The position numbers were made by a program, and so were the translations under genes. Source: Petrachloros mirabilis ULC683 (lineage in GTDB: Bacteria; Cyanobacteriota; Cyanobacteriia; Thermosynechococcales; Thermosynechococcaceae). Taken from it: a DNA stretch of 63,638 bases. The stretch spans positions 20,872 to 84,509 of the forward strand of contig NZ_WVIC01000017.1 of NCBI RefSeq assembly GCF_009939295.1, written 5' to 3'. The notes beneath the pieces are model-generated. The model was given only the letters and a program-made list of their open reading frames with translations. It searched no databases and was not told the DNA's origin. Shown here one piece after another: positions 25,867-35,341 of this stretch (the stretch's first letter is position 1; every line of letters begins with the position of its first letter).

Positions 25867-26307
25867 CTAGCTTGCTTCTGCTTGCAACGCCTGGGTTTTG
25901 AGCTGCATGGTTTTGAAAATGTTGTAAAAGCCATTGGCGCGAGAGGGGGTCAGACTGACATTTAATCCTGTTTCCTGAATAAAGTCGGGAGTTAACCGCA
26001 AAATCTCGGCTGGCGAAAGACCATTCAGCCCCTCGACCAGGAAAGCAACCAACCCCTTCGTGAGTTGAGAATCTGAATCGGCCTGAAACTGTACCCCCCC
26101 ATCAACCAGTGCCGCCACCACAAAAACCTGAGAAACACAGCCTGGCACTTTGTTTTCTGGCGTTTTGGCCGATTCTGGAAACGGGGGCAACCGCTTGGCC
26201 AACCAAAACAACTGCTCATAGCGCCGTTTAGGATCGGTTACCCGCTGAAACTTTTTCAGAATAGCCTCTAGAGAGGCGGGGCGAACAGAAGATTGCGGAG
26301 AGTTCAT
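25867..26307 (-). CDS. sufE: SufE family Fe-S assembly protein
   Basis: 146 residues. SufE accepts sulfur from the cysteine desulfurase SufS; the acceptor Cys is visible in NKVPGCVSQVFV. Other family marks are YEQLFWLAKRLPPFP and the C-terminal SLTPSRANGFYNIFKTM. ATG at 26307 is preceded by GATTGCGGAGAGTTC. It heads a minus-strand run sufE, COG0523 GTPase, leuD. Its promoter contains the palindrome at 26354-26370, tying Fe-S sulfur supply to metal status. Confidence 0.92.
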   Translation of the reverse strand: MNSPQSSVRPASLEAILKKFQRVTDPKRRYEQLFWLAKRLPPFPESAKTPENKVPGCVSQVFVVAALVDGGVQFQADSDSQLTKGLVAFLVEGLNGLSPAEILRLTPDFIQETGLNVSLTPSRANGFYNIFKTMQLKTQALQAEAS

Positions 26308-26832
26308 GGGTCAACATCATAGGACAAGTCGAACTTTCCCCCACGCAAGCATGATAATGGTTTTCATTATTGCATGCAATATCAAGATGATAAAGGGGCA
26401 GCTCTCTCCTTATTGTGCCGGGTGGCGGAGTGGACTGCACCCCCGTTGTGGAGCATCACCTTTGAGAAATTGCATTATTGAGAACTCCGAAAAAAAACCA
26501 AGTTGGACTTATTGGGTATTGGACATTAGGAATTGAGCATTTCATAAATAGGAATTATGGATCTCACAAAAGTGACAGGGAAACACCAAGATTGTGATCC
26601 CCCAGAGAATAAAAAGACAGCAATATCTCCAATAAATGAGGTCAGGAAATTCCATTTCCAAGGAGTCAAATCGGAGTCTATTCCCTGAGATAGAGATTCT
26701 CTTAAAAGTGGAACTTTTCGTTGCCAATCAGTGACAAAAGATTTATGAATAAAAGAAACGCAGTGTTGCTGTTTGTTGCAAGTTGCAGCACTGACCTGTT
26801 TCTCATTGAAGTTTAGAGTGACGAAAATTCCT
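26308..26832. other. 525-bp intergenic region
   Basis: Apart from the metal box near the left end, I see no convincing gene. Two overlapping minus-strand frames (26526-27149 and 26542-26727) give short hydrophobic peptides but overlap the FAS1 gene or lack a start with a ribosome site. The stretch 26419-26450 has tRNA D-arm-like bases but no matching arms. Confidence 0.4.
26354..26370. promoter_or_regulatory. Fur/Zur-type palindrome ahead of sufE
   Basis: ATAATG, five bases, CATTAT: the exact spacing of Fur/Zur boxes (ATAATGATTTTCATTAT-like). It is flanked by GCATG on the left and TGCATGC on the right, lengthening the symmetry. It is centred about 55 bp upstream of the sufE start. Because a COG0523 GTPase follows, zinc-dependent Zur is at least as likely as Fur. 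Confidence 0.6.
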
Positions 26833-27552
26833 ATGAAAGCACGCACACTTCGCCTTTTAAGTACCTGCCTTCTGCTGGGAACCGGCAGCAGCTTGATCGC
26901 CTCAGAGGCTCTTGCTAGCAACCACGGCCTAGAGTTATCTCCAGCAGCCATGGACATTCTGTGCGAACGTTTCCCCCTAAATTCTCGCTGTCCTGGCGGC
27001 ACTCCCGTTGCAGATGCTCCTATGACCCCCATGCCCAGTGAGCCGACGGCACCCGCTGCCACAGAAATGCCCGAGCCAACGGCACCTGCCGCCACAGAAA
27101 TGCCCGAGCCGACGGCTCCAGCGGCTGCTGAACCAGGCGGCACTAGCATTGTTGATATTGCTAGCTCCAGCGACTCTTTTTCAATTTTGACTCAGGCCAT
27201 TGAGGCTGCGGGCTTGACAAATACCCTGGCCGGGGAAGGCCCCTTCACCGTTTTTGCCCCCACAGATACGGCCTTTGCAGCGCTGCCTGAGGGAGCCCTA
27301 GATATGCTAATGATGCCAGAGAACCGAGATACGCTGGTTAAAATTCTGACCTATCATGTGGTGCCAGGTGAGGCACTCTCAACTTCCCTTGAAAGTGGTT
27401 CGGTGCAGACGGTAGAGGGGGGTGATGTTGAGGTGACTGTCAACGAAACATCTGTGATGGTTAACAATGCCAACGTGGTTCAGGCTGATATTGAAGCCAG
27501 CAACGGCGTCATTCACGTGATCGACCAAGTGATTCTGCCCCCAGATCTCTAA
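26833..27552 (+). CDS. Secreted fasciclin (FAS1) domain protein
   Basis: 239 residues from the ATG at 26833; upstream in-frame starts add a non-signal extension. Signal peptide MKARTLRLLSTCLLLGTGSS and on to ASEALA. A linker with three tandem PEPTAPAATEM-type units (about 70-102) leads into one FAS1 domain (about 110-239) with FTVFAPTDTAFAALP and the closing GVIHVIDQVILP. FAS1 domains mediate adhesion at the cell surface. Two Cys (CERFPLNSRC) lie before the linker. A hairpin follows the stop. Confidence 0.9.
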   Translation: MKARTLRLLSTCLLLGTGSSLIASEALASNHGLELSPAAMDILCERFPLNSRCPGGTPVADAPMTPMPSEPTAPAATEMPEPTAPAATEMPEPTAPAAAEPGGTSIVDIASSSDSFSILTQAIEAAGLTNTLAGEGPFTVFAPTDTAFAALPEGALDMLMMPENRDTLVKILTYHVVPGEALSTSLESGSVQTVEGGDVEVTVNETSVMVNNANVVQADIEASNGVIHVIDQVILPPDL

Positions 27553-27617
27553 TGTTCAAGAGTCTGGCTGGCCTCTTGGCTAGGCTTTAGCTGATGGACA
27601 AGAGTACATTCAGCACC

Positions 27618-27650
27618 ATACATCAGGAGTCCTTCAGACTCCTGATGTAT
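27618..27650. terminator. 14-bp perfect stem-loop after the FAS1 gene
   Basis: ATACATCAGGAGTC (27618-27631), loop CTTCA, GACTCCTGATGTAT (27637-27650), then TTTA. It lies between the convergent FAS1 gene and the gene at 27678, so it could end transcription from both sides. The T-tract is short. Confidence 0.6.
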
Positions 27651-27677
27651 TTACCCCCTAGAAACAGGGGGTTTTGT

Positions 27678-28151
27678 CTAGAAGGTTGGTAGTTCTTTAC
27701 TGGCTTTTTTGACCTGTTGGGCTTGGTGTGCAGTGACCTCTTGGTGGCAGTGGGCTAGACTGCGATGCTCTTCAAATCCGATTTCACTGATGGCGTGGAG
27801 TTGATTGAGGGCAATTCTGACCTCTGTGGGTTCCTCATGTCCCATGCCAAGCGCCAACACTTGCAGGTTTTTTTGCTGCAAGTCACCCACAAAGCAACTG
27901 AATTCAGATCGAGGATAGTAAAATGCCCCAATCACTTGCTCTCCCTGATGCCGAAACACAATATACCCTTTGCCAATTTGGTTGGCTTCTTGGGCTTCAC
28001 CATAGAGGTAAGTGCCGGGTTCGAGGGTCGGTGCTAGCGGTTGTTCAACGGCCAATGTGATTGCAGTTGTAGATATGAGAACTAAAGCACTCCCCAGCCC
28101 CAAGACTAGCCGCAGCGTTTGACGGTATGGTTGCCACCCTTGCTTGCCCAT
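27678..28151 (-). CDS. Hypothetical exported or membrane-anchored protein
   Basis: About 157 residues from the ATG at 28151 (a TTG at 28169 adds six). A hydrophobic segment near residues 15-38 (LVLGLGSALVLISTTAITLA) is a signal peptide or anchor. The rest is a compact domain with GTYLYGEAQEANQIGKGYIV and FRHQGEQVIGAFYYPRSEF, seen in cyanobacterial proteins of unknown role. Cys residues at SCFVGD and AHCHQE could form a disulfide outside the cytoplasm. Family not recognised. Confidence 0.7.
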   Translation of the reverse strand: MGKQGWQPYRQTLRLVLGLGSALVLISTTAITLAVEQPLAPTLEPGTYLYGEAQEANQIGKGYIVFRHQGEQVIGAFYYPRSEFSCFVGDLQQKNLQVLALGMGHEEPTEVRIALNQLHAISEIGFEEHRSLAHCHQEVTAHQAQQVKKASKELPTF

Positions 28152-28285
28152 GTTAGATATTCTCCCCAATCACTATGCTTATGATTCATCAGGGCGACGC
28201 GGCAAGCAGTGACCAATTTGGGCAAAAGCTGTGCTTTGGATCAAAGGTGGCGGTGATCCAAAGCACAGGAGTGAGGGTTAATCGG

Positions 28286-28624
28286 CTAGCGAGATAAACT
28301 TTCTGGGCTGAGGGGCACAATTGTGCCCTGGGTGGTAACCCCTAACAGCATTGGATCTTGAGGAGAGATGGATTGACCAGTTAATGCGCAACGTTGCGCC
28401 TGTTGGGCGGTGGCGGTAATGCTGGCGCAAATGTCGGTTTCTGAGCATTGGGAGGGGGGGGTAGAGGAGCGCTGATGCACGTAGCTCCAGAGTACGTCCC
28501 GGATCAGCGCTTGGTAGCCTTGCTGGCCAGCGAGTTCTTTGAGCCGCTCTTTCAGCTCTCGTTCTAGGCGAATGCTGGTGACTTGCATGTCGGTGGTGGG
28601 CATTTGCCGAAAGGTGGTTAGCAT
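28286..28624 (-). CDS. Ribbon-helix-helix-like cyanobacterial protein
   Basis: 112 residues from the ATG at 28624, which has AGGAGA eight bases upstream; longer in-frame starts lack this. The middle part TSIRLERELKERLKELAGQQ then GYQALIRDVLWSYV matches an RHH strand-helix-helix. The C-terminal half is polar with two Cys and a QDPMLLGVTTQGTIVPLSP segment. Probably DNA-binding; target unknown. It is the last gene after the giant membrane protein on the same strand. Confidence 0.65.
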   Translation of the reverse strand: MLTTFRQMPTTDMQVTSIRLERELKERLKELAGQQGYQALIRDVLWSYVHQRSSTPPSQCSETDICASITATAQQAQRCALTGQSISPQDPMLLGVTTQGTIVPLSPESLSR

Positions 28625-28711
28625 ATGAAGTCTCCTAAAGATTGCGTTCAACATACTACGATTGTAGTATTTAGGTTGGGCAATCCTCGAAGCAGGCACG
28701 AAAACGACAGA

Positions 28712-31700
28712 TTATTCCCAGGTACTGAGCGTGCCCACCCAGGTTTGCATCCAGGGGGCAATTTGATTGCGCCGGGCTTCAAAGGTGGCAGCGGCCCAAA
28801 TCAGGATCAAGCCCAGCACAATGCCAATGGCCCAGAGGAGCATGGCGTCACTGGCAATAAAAAGCCACAGTTGACGGATAATTTTGAGGGCAAAGGCGAG
28901 GGTGCCCATGTAGAGAAAGGCTCGTACCTGTAACCCCAAACCGGCCAAGGTCAGAACCAAAAACCCTCCTGCGGCTAGGAGCCCGCCGATCAGATAGCCG
29001 TCTGACTCGTATAGGGCGGCCAGACAAATGAGTCCGGTGGCCATGAGTCGCAGCCAGTGACGCAAATGGCGCTGATCTGAAGCTCCGAGAGATGGATCAA
29101 CCTGGGTGATGTAGAGCACAGAGCCGCCTAATAGGGTGGCGTGCCCGACTAGGCTGATGCCAGACAACTGAAATAGAAATCGCCAAAGTGCCAGATTGGC
29201 GAGGAGGAGTCCTAGGTAACTCAACCGCACTTGGCGCTCGGTGAGGGCAAAGCCTGCGTAGCTGGCTGCTGCCAACAGCAAACTGGTCAGGCTGGCCTGG
29301 GGCAGGGTCAAAAGGGCGACAAACCCCGGCAGAATCAGGGCAATCTGTTTCCAGGGCTGGGGCGACCAGCCCCAGCGGCTCCAGGGGAGGGCATAGAGAA
29401 TAATGGCAAGTAGGGCTGCGATCGCACCCCCCCACTGCCACAATTGCGATGCAGGCAGGGTCAGCCCGAGGGCACTCCCCACTGCTGCAAGTGCCAACCC
29501 TAACCCCAGGTAAACCCAGAGTGTCTGAGTGCGTCCCTGGTACAAGGCATAGACTGCCGTCACCAGAGTGACTCCGACCCAGCCCCAAGTTCCGGAGAGG
29601 CTTAAGGGAGCTACACGGCTGATGCCCAGCAACCCGAGACAAGCCCCCCAATGCAGATGCCCGCCCCACTGGCATTCTGTGGCACTGAGCTGCCAAAAAT
29701 CATGGCCACCCTTGGCCCAAAGATGATAGGCCAGGGCCAGCCCCAGTGCCAAGGCGGCCAAAACCACAAAACCATCCCCCCAAGTAGCTGATTCAACCTG
29801 GAGCAGGCGGTATAGCACCAGCTCTGTAAAGCCCAGGGAGCCAGCCACAAGTGCCAGATATAGCACCAGCTTCAGGCCGCGTCGCCCCACCCCCAAGCCA
29901 ATGAGTGCCATGCCCAAGCTATAAAAGCCCGTGGCAGAGGTAAAGGCGGTGTGGCCAAAGATCCAGGCCAGCAGGCCGTAGGCCAGGGGAATCCCATGCC
30001 AACCCCAGCGATAGGCTCCCCCTCGATAGCGCACCCAGAGATCCCCCGCCAGTTGACAGGTGAACCCTGCCCCTAAATGGGCAACCGCCAATGCTGTGAC
30101 GTTCCAGGCTTCAAGACGCAGGGTCGCCAGCAGAATCAGATCGACACTCCAAGCCAGTCCCCAAAAGCCTAGCCCTTGGGGACGAGCGTAGGTGTGAACT
30201 GCCAACCCCAGCAGCAGGATGAAAGCCGCAGCCCCAACTTGATAGATTAGGGTGCTGGCTTCGGGGCTGAGGATATCCTGCCGCCCGGTATAGGCCACAG
30301 TTATCGTCAGCAAAATCAGGGTTAAGCTGCTGAGCACCCAGGCCCATCCTCGGGCTGCCCCCTGGTAAATGGCCATGGGAGCCAGCCTGGGAGCCCCCAC
30401 CTCCAGAAGCCACAGGAGTAGACTACTGGCGGCCAACAACATCAAAAACTCGCCCCAGCTTGGGGGCTGAGAGAGCGCCAACCACAGGCTGGTAAACCCG
30501 AGGGTGAGGCCAAAGCCAATAGCGAGCACGGCTGCACCAGGATGGGCTAGACGACGAGTCTGAAGACTGGTGCCGACCCAAGCCAGAACCAAACCCACAA
30601 TGCGGGGGGCAGGTAGGCCAAAGGTGAGGGGTTGCACGCCCACAAATGCCAGAAGGCTCAGCCAGGCGGTCAGGGCGGTGGCGGGATAGTGCCCCCATTG
30701 ACTCAGCACCATGAGCATCAGGGGCACCGCTAGCCAGCGTGCCCCCATCCAAGCCTGGGGAGGGTCATTGAGGGCAAACACCTCTGGCAGCAACAGTAGA
30801 TAGCTGAGGGTGGCTAACCCCAGCCCCAACCACCAGGCACTCTGCCGCCAAGCGCGGGGTTCCAAGCGGGGCCAGAACCCTCCAATGCCCCATTCCAAAA
30901 GCGCTACCCCTAGCCAAACTGTGCCCCATTGGCTCAGCGAGAGGGTCGGGAACCGCCAAGCCAAAAAGGCTGCGATCGCAGCCAATCCTGTACCCTGGGT
31001 CAAATAAATCCAAGCCGTCCCTGCCTGAGAAACCCACACCTGCCACACCAGCGTCCCCGTGGTCAATCCCAAATTGACAGCCCGCAACCATGGGTTGTTC
31101 AGACTGAGCAAGCTAAGGGCAAGACCCAGCAGTAGCCCCAGACACCGCACATCGCGGCGGAAAGGCTGCCGCAAGCGCGTGGCCAAAAACAACATTCCCC
31201 ACAAATAGGGAAACAGGGTTACGCTCCAAATCCCCCCAGGTAAGCCTGTCGCCGTGCCTGCGATCGCCGCCACCTGCGCCACCCAGTCCTGTCGCACCGC
31301 CTCAGGAATCAGCCGATGTAGGAGCCAGAAGCTCTGTAATCCGACCCCCAAAACAATGCCCAGATCAAACCGTCGTCCATGGCGCTGCCAGCGATCTCCA
31401 AATAGCCCGATTGCCAACCCACTGAGTCCCAGTGCTGGCCAGGGCATCGCCACTGCACCGGTAGCCACCCGGCCCACCCCCAAACCCACCAGGGATAGCC
31501 CCACCCCTCCGCCAATGGCTCTGCGACGGGTTAACCAGCCCAACAGCCAACCACAACTGCCCAAGGCTAGCCCCATGGATGCCAGGGGAATTTGGGCAAC
31601 CAGCATAGCTCGCAACAGCAGGAGCAACAGGGCACCCATAACCGCTAGCAGCGTGGGATACCTCAAAATTTGTGCCCAGGATGAAACCGGTTCTGCCCTG

Positions 31701-32491
31701 TCTACATTGGTAGGATCCGGTCGATGCCTGCTCCAATCCCGATAGACCAGGATCACAATCGTCACCCCCACCCCCCCATAGCTAGCAATCAGGGGGATTT
31801 GGGGCGTTGCCCAGCCCCAATGCAGCCAGCTTAGGAGCACACCATTGAGTACTAGCCACGGCCAATCTACCCGTTGGGATTCACCGATAGGTGCCAGTCC
31901 GACCCAAAGCAGGGTGAGCAAAACCGTCGCAAGCGTCACAACCCCCCACCCCGCTGAACTCTGAATCACGCCCAGCACATCCATCATCCAGAAATTGACT
32001 GGAATCAACATCAGCGTTGCCAACTGCAACATATGAGCTGTCAGGATTAAGTTCGGTCGCCGTCCCAGGGTCAAACTCGCCCCCCCAAAGGCCAGGGTAT
32101 AAAGCCCTAAAATGCTATACTGAGCCGCCGCCGAAAACTGCTGCCACTGAGTTGCCGCCAGCACGGCTGAAGACACCACCACCAAAAATACGCCCAGGAT
32201 CAGGAGCCACAGCACACTGAACTCAGCCATCAATGCTGAGAATCTCCATGAAAATCGGCTCTGCTGCGGAACCACAGCTTCAAGAGAAGTACGAGGGCGC
32301 GCGGGACTAGCCATGGCGGACGCCACCGGCTCTGGTTTTTGAGGAAGTGCGCAGACCAAATGTGCAGACGCCAAGCGACGTACTCGGTCATCAGAAATCA
32401 AGCCTAACGTCAGCCAGGACTCCAAGCCCTCTAGCAGGGCTGGGTGTTCAATATCAAGCAAAACCCGAGGAGAGTCATCTGAAGGTGTCAA
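28712..32491 (-). CDS. Very large polytopic membrane protein, function unknown
   Basis: 1259 residues beginning at TTG 32491. A ~60-residue soluble N-terminus (PALLEGLESWLTLGLISDDRVRRL) is followed, after a Pro-rich linker, by roughly 35 hydrophobic segments rich in Trp, Leu and Gly to the end. No catalytic motif, repeat or transporter signature is evident. Similar proteins of this size are found in cyanobacteria; the N-terminal segment resembles that of DUF2157-type proteins, which is only a suggestion. Followed by the RHH-like gene 87 bp later and preceded 21 bp upstream by rbcR on the same strand. Confidence 0.75.
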   Translation of the reverse strand: MTPSDDSPRVLLDIEHPALLEGLESWLTLGLISDDRVRRLASAHLVCALPQKPEPVASAMASPARPRTSLEAVVPQQSRFSWRFSALMAEFSVLWLLILGVFLVVVSSAVLAATQWQQFSAAAQYSILGLYTLAFGGASLTLGRRPNLILTAHMLQLATLMLIPVNFWMMDVLGVIQSSAGWGVVTLATVLLTLLWVGLAPIGESQRVDWPWLVLNGVLLSWLHWGWATPQIPLIASYGGVGVTIVILVYRDWSRHRPDPTNVDRAEPVSSWAQILRYPTLLAVMGALLLLLLRAMLVAQIPLASMGLALGSCGWLLGWLTRRRAIGGGVGLSLVGLGVGRVATGAVAMPWPALGLSGLAIGLFGDRWQRHGRRFDLGIVLGVGLQSFWLLHRLIPEAVRQDWVAQVAAIAGTATGLPGGIWSVTLFPYLWGMLFLATRLRQPFRRDVRCLGLLLGLALSLLSLNNPWLRAVNLGLTTGTLVWQVWVSQAGTAWIYLTQGTGLAAIAAFLAWRFPTLSLSQWGTVWLGVALLEWGIGGFWPRLEPRAWRQSAWWLGLGLATLSYLLLLPEVFALNDPPQAWMGARWLAVPLMLMVLSQWGHYPATALTAWLSLLAFVGVQPLTFGLPAPRIVGLVLAWVGTSLQTRRLAHPGAAVLAIGFGLTLGFTSLWLALSQPPSWGEFLMLLAASSLLLWLLEVGAPRLAPMAIYQGAARGWAWVLSSLTLILLTITVAYTGRQDILSPEASTLIYQVGAAAFILLLGLAVHTYARPQGLGFWGLAWSVDLILLATLRLEAWNVTALAVAHLGAGFTCQLAGDLWVRYRGGAYRWGWHGIPLAYGLLAWIFGHTAFTSATGFYSLGMALIGLGVGRRGLKLVLYLALVAGSLGFTELVLYRLLQVESATWGDGFVVLAALALGLALAYHLWAKGGHDFWQLSATECQWGGHLHWGACLGLLGISRVAPLSLSGTWGWVGVTLVTAVYALYQGRTQTLWVYLGLGLALAAVGSALGLTLPASQLWQWGGAIAALLAIILYALPWSRWGWSPQPWKQIALILPGFVALLTLPQASLTSLLLAAASYAGFALTERQVRLSYLGLLLANLALWRFLFQLSGISLVGHATLLGGSVLYITQVDPSLGASDQRHLRHWLRLMATGLICLAALYESDGYLIGGLLAAGGFLVLTLAGLGLQVRAFLYMGTLAFALKIIRQLWLFIASDAMLLWAIGIVLGLILIWAAATFEARRNQIAPWMQTWVGTLSTWE

Positions 32492-32512
32492 GATCCTGAC
32501 CTCTGAGCAGAC

Positions 32513-33514
32513 TTATTCGGCGGAGTGAGGGGCAGCAACCGAAAGGGAGGGGGATGACGTTGGCACTGGAGTCAGTGCTTGAAGGTGTGAGCTGAGACTC
32601 GAAAACTGGGGCAGAACTTCTGTAATGAAAATTTCGGCGGCCTTAGAGCGATAGCGACTGGGATTAATAATCAGAGAAAGAACGCGCTTAACCACTACAT
32701 TGTCAATACTGACTTGTTTTAAGGCTCCGAGTTCCAGCTCTTTTTCAATGGCAGAAACCGAGACAAAAGCTGCACCCAAGCCAGACTGTACCGCATTTTT
32801 GATAGCTTCAATGGAGTTCAATTCCATCTCAATCTTCAGCAATCGAGGGTCAATGTTGCTGCGAATCAAAATTTGATCAATGACTTTACGAATGGTGGAC
32901 TGGGCATCCAGGGCAATAAAATTGAGTCGATACAGATCTTCTCGTTGAATTTGGCTACTGCCCGCAAGGGGATGAGATCTGGGCAAGACCAAGGCTAGCT
33001 CGTCTTCGGCATAGGGGGTCATTTCCAGGGACTCTTTAACTTCAGGAGGAACTTCCCCACCAATAATGGCCAAGTCCACTTGGCCGTTGACGACGCTCCA
33101 GCAGGTGCGGCGAGTAGAGTGAACATGGAGCTGAACCGCCACTTCAGGATATTGGTGTCGGAACAGGCCAATCAACTTTGGCATCAAATAGGTGCCCGTG
33201 GTCTGGCTGGCTCCAATGATCAGGGTACCGCCCTGTAAGTTTTGTAAATCTTCAATGGCGCGACAGGTTTCCTGGCACAACGCTAGAATGCGATCGCCGT
33301 AGCTGAGCAGCAAATGTCCAGCTTCTGTGAGCTGTGCCCGCCGTCCCCCCCGGTCAAACAGCGGCACATCTAGCTGCCGTTCTAGGTTTTGCACTTGCAG
33401 ACTTACAGCCGGCTGCGAGACATACAAGCTATCCGCCGCCCGCTTAAAACTCCCTTCAGCCGCGATTGCCTTCAGAATCCGCAGCTGATCGAGCGTAAAG
33501 GGAAGGTCAGTCAT
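32513..33514 (-). CDS. rbcR: LysR-family regulator RbcR
   Basis: 333 residues from the ATG at 33514 ([20 protein letters not shown]). The N-terminal winged HTH reads [20 protein letters not shown], then the linker helix and a LysR substrate domain with [20 protein letters not shown]. It is very similar to the RbcR/Ycf30 group, which controls RuBisCO and other carbon-metabolism genes in cyanobacteria and red-algal plastids, and also close to NdhR/CmpR. The C-terminus ends with a Ser/Pro-rich tail. The gene precedes the giant membrane protein. Confidence 0.88.
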   Translation of the reverse strand: MTDLPFTLDQLRILKAIAAEGSFKRAADSLYVSQPAVSLQVQNLERQLDVPLFDRGGRRAQLTEAGHLLLSYGDRILALCQETCRAIEDLQNLQGGTLIIGASQTTGTYLMPKLIGLFRHQYPEVAVQLHVHSTRRTCWSVVNGQVDLAIIGGEVPPEVKESLEMTPYAEDELALVLPRSHPLAGSSQIQREDLYRLNFIALDAQSTIRKVIDQILIRSNIDPRLLKIEMELNSIEAIKNAVQSGLGAAFVSVSAIEKELELGALKQVSIDNVVVKRVLSLIINPSRYRSKAAEIFITEVLPQFSSLSSHLQALTPVPTSSPSLSVAAPHSAE

Positions 33515-33731
33515 ACGGTTTAGACCCGACAACAATAGGTAAATCGCAGGGAGGCAACGTCACAATCACGATTGTGGTAGTCCCAAATGGGTTGCAATTT
33601 TTGACTGGATGCACTGCAAGTTTACCTTGAACCGGTTCAGGCCGTTGCAGTTCTCAGCATTTCAGATCAATTGGGTTTTCAACCCGCTCCACTATCGACG
33701 GGTAGTCTGTCAACTTTGTCTTAAGGAAAAA

Positions 33732-34586
33732 CTAGGTCAGTCTGAGGCTAATATCTAGCCAGGGAGCCTGGGTGATCGGTGCACTGGTGGAAATATAGTC
33801 AACACCCGTCTCAGCCACCGAACCCAGGGTGTCGAGGGTGATATTCCCTGAAGCCTCAATTTTGGTGGTGGGTCGGCGCTCTCGAATCAGTTTCACTGCG
33901 GCTTTCAGGATGTCGAGGGGCATGTTGTCCAGCATAATAATATCGACCGGGTACTCCAGGCATTCCTGAACCTGAGCGAGGGTCTCTGTCTCCACTTCTA
34001 AGGCTAGGGGAAAGGGCATAGACTGACGGGCACATGCGATCGCAGCCCCAATCCCCCCAGCCGCCACAATGTGATTATCTTTGAGCATCACCGCATCATC
34101 CAGGCCAAACCGATGGTTGCAGCCACCCCCCAGACGCGTAGCATATTTTTCCAGTACACGTAGCCCTGGCGTCGTCTTGCGGGTATCTGCCAATTGAGTC
34201 GAGAATCCCGCCAGCCTTAAGACATAGCAGTGAGTGAGCGTCGCCACGCCACTCAGACGCATCAACAAATTCAGCGCCACCCGCTCCCCCATCAAGATAG
34301 CTGCCATCGATCCTTGAATTTCAGCAATGACCGTCTGAGCCTCGCAGGTTTCTCCCTCCTGCACCCTCGGCGAAAACACCACCTGGTCATCCAAAAGGGC
34401 AAACACCCGCGCCGCAAGGGGCAACCCTGCAACCACACCGGGCTGCTTCAGCCGAAAGACACCCGTTACCCAGTCACTCCCTACCGAATCTGATGCTGAC
34501 CCAAACGACAACAGCGCTTGGGTGGCGCGATCCCCTCGTCCCAAATCTTCTGCCAACCAGTCCCGGAGCATTGGATCCAGCAACAT
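33732..34586 (-). CDS. nadC: Nicotinate-nucleotide diphosphorylase (carboxylating)
   Basis: Converts quinolinate and PRPP to nicotinate mononucleotide in NAD synthesis. 284 residues from the ATG at 34586 (MLLDPMLRDWLAEDLGRGD); GTG or TTG starts upstream extend it to 304. The family motifs are DLGRGD near 14-19, NLLMRLSGVATLT, TRKTTPGLR, GGGCNHRFGLDDAVMLKDNH and EASGNITLDT, all present. Standard length. The tRNA-Ser gene lies upstream on the same strand. Confidence 0.93.
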   Translation of the reverse strand: MLLDPMLRDWLAEDLGRGDRATQALLSFGSASDSVGSDWVTGVFRLKQPGVVAGLPLAARVFALLDDQVVFSPRVQEGETCEAQTVIAEIQGSMAAILMGERVALNLLMRLSGVATLTHCYVLRLAGFSTQLADTRKTTPGLRVLEKYATRLGGGCNHRFGLDDAVMLKDNHIVAAGGIGAAIACARQSMPFPLALEVETETLAQVQECLEYPVDIIMLDNMPLDILKAAVKLIRERRPTTKIEASGNITLDTLGSVAETGVDYISTSAPITQAPWLDISLRLT

Positions 34587-34729
34587 AAACGGCGGCAACC
34601 CTGCTGCCTGACCCACGACCTTCACTCCCCAGATAGTTCTCAACAATAGGATGGAGCAGATCCAGTTTAGAGTGAATCAAGCCTCCAGTCCTGGGTATGC
34701 CTAGCTTCTAATCTACATTTCTAAATCAA

Positions 34730-34816
34730 CGGAGAGGGAGGGATTCGAACCCTCGTTAGAGTCACCCCTAAACAGCATTTCCAGTGCTGCGCCTTCAACC
34801 ACTCGGCCACCTCTCC
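34730..34816 (-). tRNA. tRNA-Ser (GGA)
   Basis: 87 nt. The acceptor GGAGAGG pairs with CCTCTCC, discriminator G. The anticodon stem CAGCA/TGCTG encloses CTGGAAA, giving anticodon GGA (reads UCC/UCU). It has the long variable arm expected of tRNA-Ser and the T arm GAGGGTTCGAATCCCTC. CCA is not encoded. Confidence 0.95.
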
Positions 34817-34975
34817 TCAGAGGACTATGCCCAGATAGCCTGTCCCAGCCGAAATGGGATAGACAACTTCATCTCTAGTCTAGATTGCACCCGTTAAATC
34901 GCCCCTAGACTGTGAGAACCCAGCATAAGTAAGCTATGTTAACAGAATCTAGGGTCACAAAGAAACCATTTGCCG

Positions 34976-35341
34976 ATGAGAACTTTTACCGTTCAGATTC
35001 TCGACCGTCGCACACATCACCAGTACCAATTTTCTGCCACCCCAGATCGCTACATTCTTGAAAGCGCTGAAGCCGAAGGCATTCAGTTGCCCTTCTCCTG
35101 TCGAAATGGAGCTTGTACAACCTGTGCCGTCCGGGTTAAATCAGGAGATTTATGGCAGCCCGAAGCCATGGGGCTTTCTCCCAAATTGCAGCAGCAAGGC
35201 TATGCCCTTCTTTGTGTCAGCTACCCCCGCAGCAATCTGACCGTCGAAACCCAAGACGAAGATGAGGTCTACGAACTTCAGTTTGGGCGGTACTTTGGTC
35301 AAGGAAAAGTACGACGGAGCCTACCCCTGGATGAAGACTAA
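34976..35341 (+). CDS. Plant-type [2Fe-2S] ferredoxin
   Basis: 121 residues from the ATG at 34976. The four cluster ligands are Cys42, Cys47, Cys50 (SCRNGACTTC) and Cys80 (YALLC). It has a ~20-residue charged C-terminal extension (YELQFGRYFGQGKVRRSLPL), longer than PetF, so it is likely one of the secondary ferredoxins of cyanobacteria. The last 11 bases overlap the next gene's start, implying translational coupling with an inositol monophosphatase family enzyme. Confidence 0.9.
   Translation: MRTFTVQILDRRTHHQYQFSATPDRYILESAEAEGIQLPFSCRNGACTTCAVRVKSGDLWQPEAMGLSPKLQQQGYALLCVSYPRSNLTVETQDEDEVYELQFGRYFGQGKVRRSLPLDED

Noticed and set aside
26418-26455. tRNA-like bases near sufE
   Set aside because: Only a D-arm-like stretch; no acceptor or T arm pairs.
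26526-27149. 207-aa minus-strand ORF
   Set aside because: Antisense to the FAS1 signal peptide and repeat linker; its repeats are reverse reading of the PEPTAPAATEM units.
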